From positions 1 through 24,974 of the IMG/VR virus record IMGVR_UViG_3300008108_003710: a stretch of 24,974 nt of DNA. One strand, written 5' to 3'. Positions 21,883 through 24,974 of this stretch are shown here, piece by piece. How positions within the stretch are numbered: the stretch's first letter is position 1; every line of letters begins with the position of its first letter. Source of the stretch: a virus. The translations under genes and the position numbers were made by a program. Below the pieces are notes generated by a model, which worked only from the letters and a program-made list of their open reading frames with translations, searched no databases and had not been told where the DNA came from.

Positions 21883-21908
21883 ACAAAGAATTTTTAAAAT
21901 AGTATACT
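21880..21908 (+). promoter_or_regulatory. Leaderless promoter for the proteasome-like gene
   Basis: TAGACA (21880-21885, 5 of 6), 17 nt, TATACT (21903-21908), then 6 nt to ATG 21915. The stop codon of the preceding gene (21880-21882) is part of the -35. Confidence 0.75.
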
Positions 21909-21914
21909 GAAAGC

Positions 21915-22472
21915 ATGACATGTATAGTTGCTATTGCCCAAGGTGGGACCGTTTATATGGGTTCCGACCATGCGGCTTCAGATGATAAAACTGGATGGAT
22001 ACTCTCAAGAAAAGAACCTAAGTGCTTTAAGGTAGGTCAATACGGCATAGCGTTTACAGATTCATTTAGAATGGGCCAAATTTTACAATATATGTGGACC
22101 CCACCAAAATACACTCCAACAAAAACAAACTCTGGGCTAGATAAATTTATGAGGACTAAGTTTGTTGACTCAGTTAAGGCTGCTTTCAAGGATCATGGGT
22201 ACGGAAGTATTGGATCTTCATCAGAAGAAGATACTGGTGGAATATTTATAGTAGGAGTAGAAGGAAGAATCTTTACTATAGATGAGGACTTCCATGTTGG
22301 AGAAAATATAGTTAATTATATGGCAGAAGGAAGTGGCGGGCAGATAGCATTAGGGGCATTACATGCAACTAAAAATCAAAAGAACCCTAAGCTTAGACTT
22401 AAACTTGCACTAGAAGCAGCAACAGCATTTAATATGAGCGTAGCACCACCCTATACATATATCCAAGTTTAA
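21915..22472 (+). CDS. Proteasome beta / HslV-like Thr peptidase
   Basis: A 185-aa Ntn-hydrolase. It starts Met-Thr (MTCIVAIAQGGTVYMGSD); removal of Met would expose the catalytic Thr1, and Asp17 of GSDHAAS falls exactly where proteasome and HslV beta subunits have it. RKEPKCFKVG places a Lys near the Lys33 position. GSGGQIALGALHA matches the GSG-containing helix start, and LALEAATAFNMSVAPPYTYIQV is the usual end. No propeptide is present, as in HslV. It could form a self-compartmentalised peptidase, replace or block host proteasome rings, or act on phage proteins. Nearest alternatives are Anbu-like or other Ntn hydrolases. Predicted leaderless start. Confidence 0.82.
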   Translation: MTCIVAIAQGGTVYMGSDHAASDDKTGWILSRKEPKCFKVGQYGIAFTDSFRMGQILQYMWTPPKYTPTKTNSGLDKFMRTKFVDSVKAAFKDHGYGSIGSSSEEDTGGIFIVGVEGRIFTIDEDFHVGENIVNYMAEGSGGQIALGALHATKNQKNPKLRLKLALEAATAFNMSVAPPYTYIQV

Positions 22473-22480
22473 GGTATAAT
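22452..22480 (+). promoter_or_regulatory. Leaderless promoter for the membrane zinc-ribbon gene
   Basis: TATACA (22452-22457, 4 of 6), 17 nt, TATAAT (22475-22480), then 6 nt to ATG 22487. The -10 lies 2 nt after the preceding stop. No ribosome site is present. Confidence 0.7.
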
Positions 22481-22486
22481 TTATCT

Positions 22487-22858
22487 ATGAAGATAGCCCT
22501 AGCAGTTTCAATGTCAATTGCAGTATCACTAACTCTACTCTTCTTGTTTCTTTTTTTTAAAAGGTTTAAAGTTGGCGTATACTACATAGATAAGTATGAA
22601 GAGGCTGTTCATGACATGCTAAACGTAATAGCCCAAAATGACCCTAGGTATATTCCACCAGTTGATTATGATAAGGCTATAGATCTAAGAGGAACTCCCA
22701 CCCATGTTTGCCCATGTGGGTCTCAAGTTTGGCTAGTTAAGGTTGTTTTCTCAGAATATGAGATAGCAAGCTATTTCTTAGATATGGAATGTTTATCTTG
22801 TGGTAGTCTTGCTACAGCACCAACACCTATAGATCGGAGCAACATTGAGGAACTCTAA
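22487..22858 (+). CDS. Membrane protein with cytoplasmic zinc ribbon
   Basis: A 123-aa protein with an N-terminal hydrophobic helix (SMSIAVSLTLLFLFLFF) followed by KRFK, so the rest should face the cytoplasm. Two pairs of cysteines, CPCGS near residue 76 and CLSCGS near 103, would bind one zinc. The middle (YIDKYEEAVHDMLNVIAQ) is a short helix. No family recognised. Its neighbour is the proteasome-like peptidase, so a membrane adaptor is conceivable, but this is inference from position. Confidence 0.65.
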   Translation: MKIALAVSMSIAVSLTLLFLFLFFKRFKVGVYYIDKYEEAVHDMLNVIAQNDPRYIPPVDYDKAIDLRGTPTHVCPCGSQVWLVKVVFSEYEIASYFLDMECLSCGSLATAPTPIDRSNIEEL

Positions 22859-22997
22859 AAAAATTAAGCACCTTGAGTCTAGAATAGAAGACTTAAGCGC
22901 ACTTACAGACATGTTAATATTCTTAGTTAATGATATTATTGAGAGCAAAACCCCACCAGATTTAGAGTCTGGTAAATGGTATAAGCAAAAGCCTTGA
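22845..22997 (+). CDS. Small helical protein (50 aa)
   Basis: TTG 22845 sits 5 nt after GGAG and overlaps the end of the preceding gene. The 50-aa product is mainly one amphipathic or coiled helix (HLESRIEDLSALTDMLIFLV) with a polar tail SGKWYKQKP. Good ribosome site and coding character support it. Its TGA lies within the -35 of the protease promoter. Function unknown. Confidence 0.6.
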   Translation: MRNSKKIKHLESRIEDLSALTDMLIFLVNDIIESKTPPDLESGKWYKQKP

Positions 22998-23021
22998 CAT
23001 TCCTACTGTATTTAGTATACT
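22994..23021 (+). promoter_or_regulatory. Leaderless promoter for the secreted protease
   Basis: Perfect TTGACA (22994-22999), 16 nt, TATACT (23016-23021), then 6 nt (TAGGAT) to ATG 23028. The stop of the preceding small gene is inside the -35. Confidence 0.8.
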
Positions 23022-23027
23022 TAGGAT

Positions 23028-24209
23028 ATGAAAAATAAACTAATCACGGCGGTACTTACTTTATCACTTCTATCACCTGTTGCAATTTCACAGGCATCTG
23101 GCACAGACGTACCAGTTCTAGCTATTCTAGATACAGCAATTGACACATCAGTTCCTTCTCTTCAAGGCAAAATTGTTGGAGAGGTATGCCTACTTGAATG
23201 GTCTTTGTGTCCAAATGGAACAAACTTCCAAGAGGGCCCAGGTTCAGCATCAATGCCAAAGGATTTAATTTCTAAAAATGGATTTGATCATGGAACATTT
23301 ATGGCAACTGCTGCAGTTCAATCCAATCCTAATATTAAAATTTTGTTCATCAAGATAATTGCAAATACGTCTACTGGACTAAGAAAGCCAACTGGAGAGT
23401 CAACAATTTCTGCAGCACTTTTTTGGGTAAGAGATAATGCAACTAAATATAATATTAAAGCTGTCTCTCTTTCACAAGGTAGTAGCGGACTTCTTGGTAA
23501 ATCTGGAACACAATATTGCCCAACATTTCCAAGAACAATTTCAGCAGTACAGCAGTTAAATTCAATGTCAGTGCCAGTATTTTCTGCAGTAGGTAATGCT
23601 CGTGATTACTCACGAATTGATTGGCCTTCATGTATACAGGATGTAGTTTCTGTAGGTGCTGTTGATCAAATTGGAGAAATTGCATCCTATAGCAATAATG
23701 ATTCAGTACTACTAGATTTCTTTGCATTAGGAAATATGCAAGCAGTTGGCCCAGGAAACATTTCCAAGAATATTGCTGGAACTTCTCCTGCAACTCAAGT
23801 TGCTGCTGCAACATATCTTAGAATGATGACTACATCTGGACAATCTGGTAGTCAGTTGATAGATGCTATGAAGGCTAACTCTGCAAACACAACTGGAAGA
23901 CAAGGCACATTTAAGAAGCTAATTACTATTTCTAATGCAGTGAGTGGTAACACTACAAACACAACAGATAAAGCAGCAGCCGATGCCAAAGCAGCAGCCG
24001 ATGCCAAAGCAGCAGCCGATGCCAAAGCAGCAGCCGATGCCAAAGCAGCAGCCGATGCCAAAGCAGCAGCCGATGCCAAAGCAGCATTAAAACTGCAGGT
24101 GGAAGCTGGAATTGCTGAAGCAGAAAAGCAATATGCTGCTGAACTAAAAGCTGCACAAGATAAGTTGAATGCAGCAAGAGCAGCTTGGATGGCAAAACTT
24201 AATGGCTGA
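23028..24209 (+). CDS. Secreted subtilisin-like serine protease with AAADAK stalk
   Basis: A 393-aa S8-family protease. A signal peptide covers residues 1-24 (LITAVLTLSLLSPVAI, cut near SQA-SG). The catalytic triad is complete: D35 (AILDTAID), H88 (NGFDHGTFMA) and S253 (AGTSPATQ), with oxyanion N190 (SAVGNAR). There is no inhibitory prodomain between signal and catalytic part, which is unusual for subtilisins and would leave activation unexplained. Residues 316-351 are six AAADAK repeats leading into a helical tail (EAGIAEAEKQYAAELKAAQ). It probably acts at the host surface or in the medium, or is carried on the virion. Leaderless start predicted. Confidence 0.85.
   Translation: MKNKLITAVLTLSLLSPVAISQASGTDVPVLAILDTAIDTSVPSLQGKIVGEVCLLEWSLCPNGTNFQEGPGSASMPKDLISKNGFDHGTFMATAAVQSNPNIKILFIKIIANTSTGLRKPTGESTISAALFWVRDNATKYNIKAVSLSQGSSGLLGKSGTQYCPTFPRTISAVQQLNSMSVPVFSAVGNARDYSRIDWPSCIQDVVSVGAVDQIGEIASYSNNDSVLLDFFALGNMQAVGPGNISKNIAGTSPATQVAAATYLRMMTTSGQSGSQLIDAMKANSANTTGRQGTFKKLITISNAVSGNTTNTTDKAAADAKAAADAKAAADAKAAADAKAAADAKAAADAKAALKLQVEAGIAEAEKQYAAELKAAQDKLNAARAAWMAKLNG
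23973..24080 (+). repeat. Six identical 18-bp repeats encoding AAADAK
   Basis: Unit GCAGCAGCCGATGCCAAA in six exact copies (23973, 23991, 24009, 24027, 24045, 24063). Identity at every base, including silent sites, points to recent expansion. It encodes an Ala-rich helical stalk of the protease. Confidence 0.95.
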
Positions 24210-24408
24210 ACTTACAGTTTTGGACGAAATAATTAAAGATCTTGGGCAGGAACTGTACCAGAAATGGTACAATGGTCTAGCACAAGAAGATAGAACACCA
24301 GAAGCATCTGAGGCAATGGCTAAAAATGCTGGTGAAACAACATTTTGGGTAATCCAAAATTTTATGATTCGCTTTAATGAAGCAGCAGAGACTCTAAAGG
24401 ATAAGTAA
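24202..24408 (+). CDS. Small helical hypothetical protein
   Basis: A 68-aa protein from ATG 24202, overlapping the protease stop by 8 nt. Helical throughout (LDEIIKDLGQELYQKWYNGL; NFMIRFNEAAETLKDK), no cysteines or membrane segments. Its TAA overlaps the thioredoxin ATG (TAATG). It could be a partner of either neighbour; function unknown. Confidence 0.6.
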   Translation: MAELTVLDEIIKDLGQELYQKWYNGLAQEDRTPEASEAMAKNAGETTFWVIQNFMIRFNEAAETLKDK

Positions 24409-24710
24409 TGATTGTAACTGACAGCAATTTCGATGAAGTTATTAGTTCTCATCATGTAGTCCTTGTAGATTTTTGGGCTGAATGGTGTAGTCCATGCAAA
24501 AGATTTTCTCCAATACTTGATGAGGTAGCATCAGAGCACAATGTCTGGATTGGAAAGATAGATGCGGATGAAAATCCATCAAGTGCCGAGAAGTACAATG
24601 TTATTTCTTTGCCTACAGTTATTGTTTTTAAAGACGGTAAAGAGGTAAAGAGAACTAAAGGAGCTATGCCAAAACATAAGTTCATTGAGGAAATATCTGA
24701 ATGGATTTAG
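24408..24710 (+). CDS. Thioredoxin
   Basis: A 100-aa thioredoxin-fold disulfide reductase. Active site FWAEWCSPCKRF with C27 and C30; the usual WCGPC is WCSPC here, which may shift redox potential. The buried Asp (VDFWAEW), the cis-Pro in SLPTVIVFKDG and the end helix are present. In phages, thioredoxin can serve polymerase processivity (T7) or reduce nucleotide reductase; neither partner is visible in this window. Confidence 0.92.
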   Translation: MIVTDSNFDEVISSHHVVLVDFWAEWCSPCKRFSPILDEVASEHNVWIGKIDADENPSSAEKYNVISLPTVIVFKDGKEVKRTKGAMPKHKFIEEISEWI

Positions 24711-24871
24711 AGTTTGAGATATGGCTAAAGAATGGTTATGACAGGGGATGGATTTCAGATGTATTTTGCGATACACATGATGGTCCTCCAATGTCTGACG
24801 AAGAAATGAAAGAATGGGATGAAGGCGGAGATCCGTGCTCATTTCATGTAAAAGTAAACGAACTACACTAA
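24701..24871 (+). CDS. Small CxxH-type protein
   Basis: A 56-aa gene overlapping the thioredoxin stop by 10 nt. The protein contains two C-x2-H pairs, CDTH near 23 and CSFH near 46, separated by an acidic loop (SDEEMKEWDEGG), suggesting one bound metal. Acidic overall. Similar small proteins are common in phages but their function is not known to me. Confidence 0.6.
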   Translation: MDLEFEIWLKNGYDRGWISDVFCDTHDGPPMSDEEMKEWDEGGDPCSFHVKVNELH

Positions 24872-24919
24872 ATTTCTGCGCTCAATATAGAGGCAGAGGA
24901 AATAAGGAGAACAAATTAA

Positions 24920-24974
24920 ATGAAGTCATTTAAGAAAATCGCACTAGCCATGGTTGCAGCCATGACTTTGGGCA
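24920..24974 (+). CDS. N-terminus of a secreted protein (partial)
   Basis: ATG 24920 behind AAGGAG (24904-24909) opens MKSFKKIALAMVAAMTLG, a typical signal peptide: two Lys, then a hydrophobic core. The window ends inside it. The 48-nt gap before it holds only AT-rich sequence and the ribosome site. Confidence 0.65.
   Translation, partial: MKSFKKIALAMVAAMTLG

Noticed and set aside
23852-24195. Long reverse-strand open frames over the AAADAK repeats
   Set aside because: They exist because the repeat has no stops in other frames; they read pure repeat peptides with no start signal.

Overview
The window looks like part of the genome of a lytic tailed phage (Caudoviricetes) of an actinobacterium with AT-rich DNA, such as a freshwater acI/Nanopelagicales-type host. 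All credible genes lie on the + strand, are tightly packed and often overlap at ATGA or TAATG junctions. The case for an actinobacterial host rests on a WhiB-type Fe-S regulator (20494-20805), a proteasome-like Thr peptidase (21915-22472), and at least six genes whose -10 hexamer ends exactly 6 nt before the ATG, the geometry of leaderless mRNA. The phage assignment rests on adjacent TerS/TerL genes, a CHAP endolysin beside small membrane proteins, and a phage-type replication and recombination set. No integrase or lysogeny module was seen.

Layout. (1) 1-6648, replication and recombination: CHC2/Toprim primase, T4 gp32-type ssDNA-binding protein, a terminator overlapping a new promoter, a PHP-containing DnaE polymerase, and a RecA-like recombinase with no visible N-terminal domain. 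(2) 6635-9958, nucleases and small zinc proteins: a PDDEXK-like protein, a 2OG-Fe(II) oxygenase, a Cas4/RecB-like nuclease whose 5' end is out of frame, a RuvC-like resolvase and a 48-aa HTH protein. (3) 9959-12561, packaging: small and large terminase subunits behind a near-consensus leaderless promoter. (4) 12545-15042, accessory genes with tRNA-Met(CAT) and tRNA-Arg(TCT): SGNH-like protein, short-chain dehydrogenase, thermonuclease and an internally deleted hsp20. (5) 15093-16511: P-loop kinase/nucleotidyltransferase, two tandem DUF2061 membrane proteins and an FmdB-like zinc ribbon. (6) 16521-19995, envelope and lysis: secreted PA14/coiled-coil protein with PTEP repeats, small membrane proteins, a lipoprotein and a CHAP endolysin. 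(7) 19996-21882: tRNA-Leu(TAA) under a consensus promoter, WhiB and small unknown genes. (8) 21880-24974: proteasome-like peptidase, membrane zinc-ribbon protein, secreted subtilisin with AAADAK repeats, thioredoxin, and the start of another secreted protein.

Working together, primase, SSB, DnaE, RecA, RuvC and the nucleases form a self-contained replication and recombination set that feeds the terminase. The tRNAs read AUG (or AUA if modified), AGA and UUA, which suits an AT-rich phage. Region 8 suggests several separately promoted proteolysis and redox functions. Three genes (recA-like, cas4-like, hsp20-like) have broken or non-standard 5' or internal structure. Each could be a real deletion, recoding, or an assembly error, and this matters to anyone reusing the annotation.
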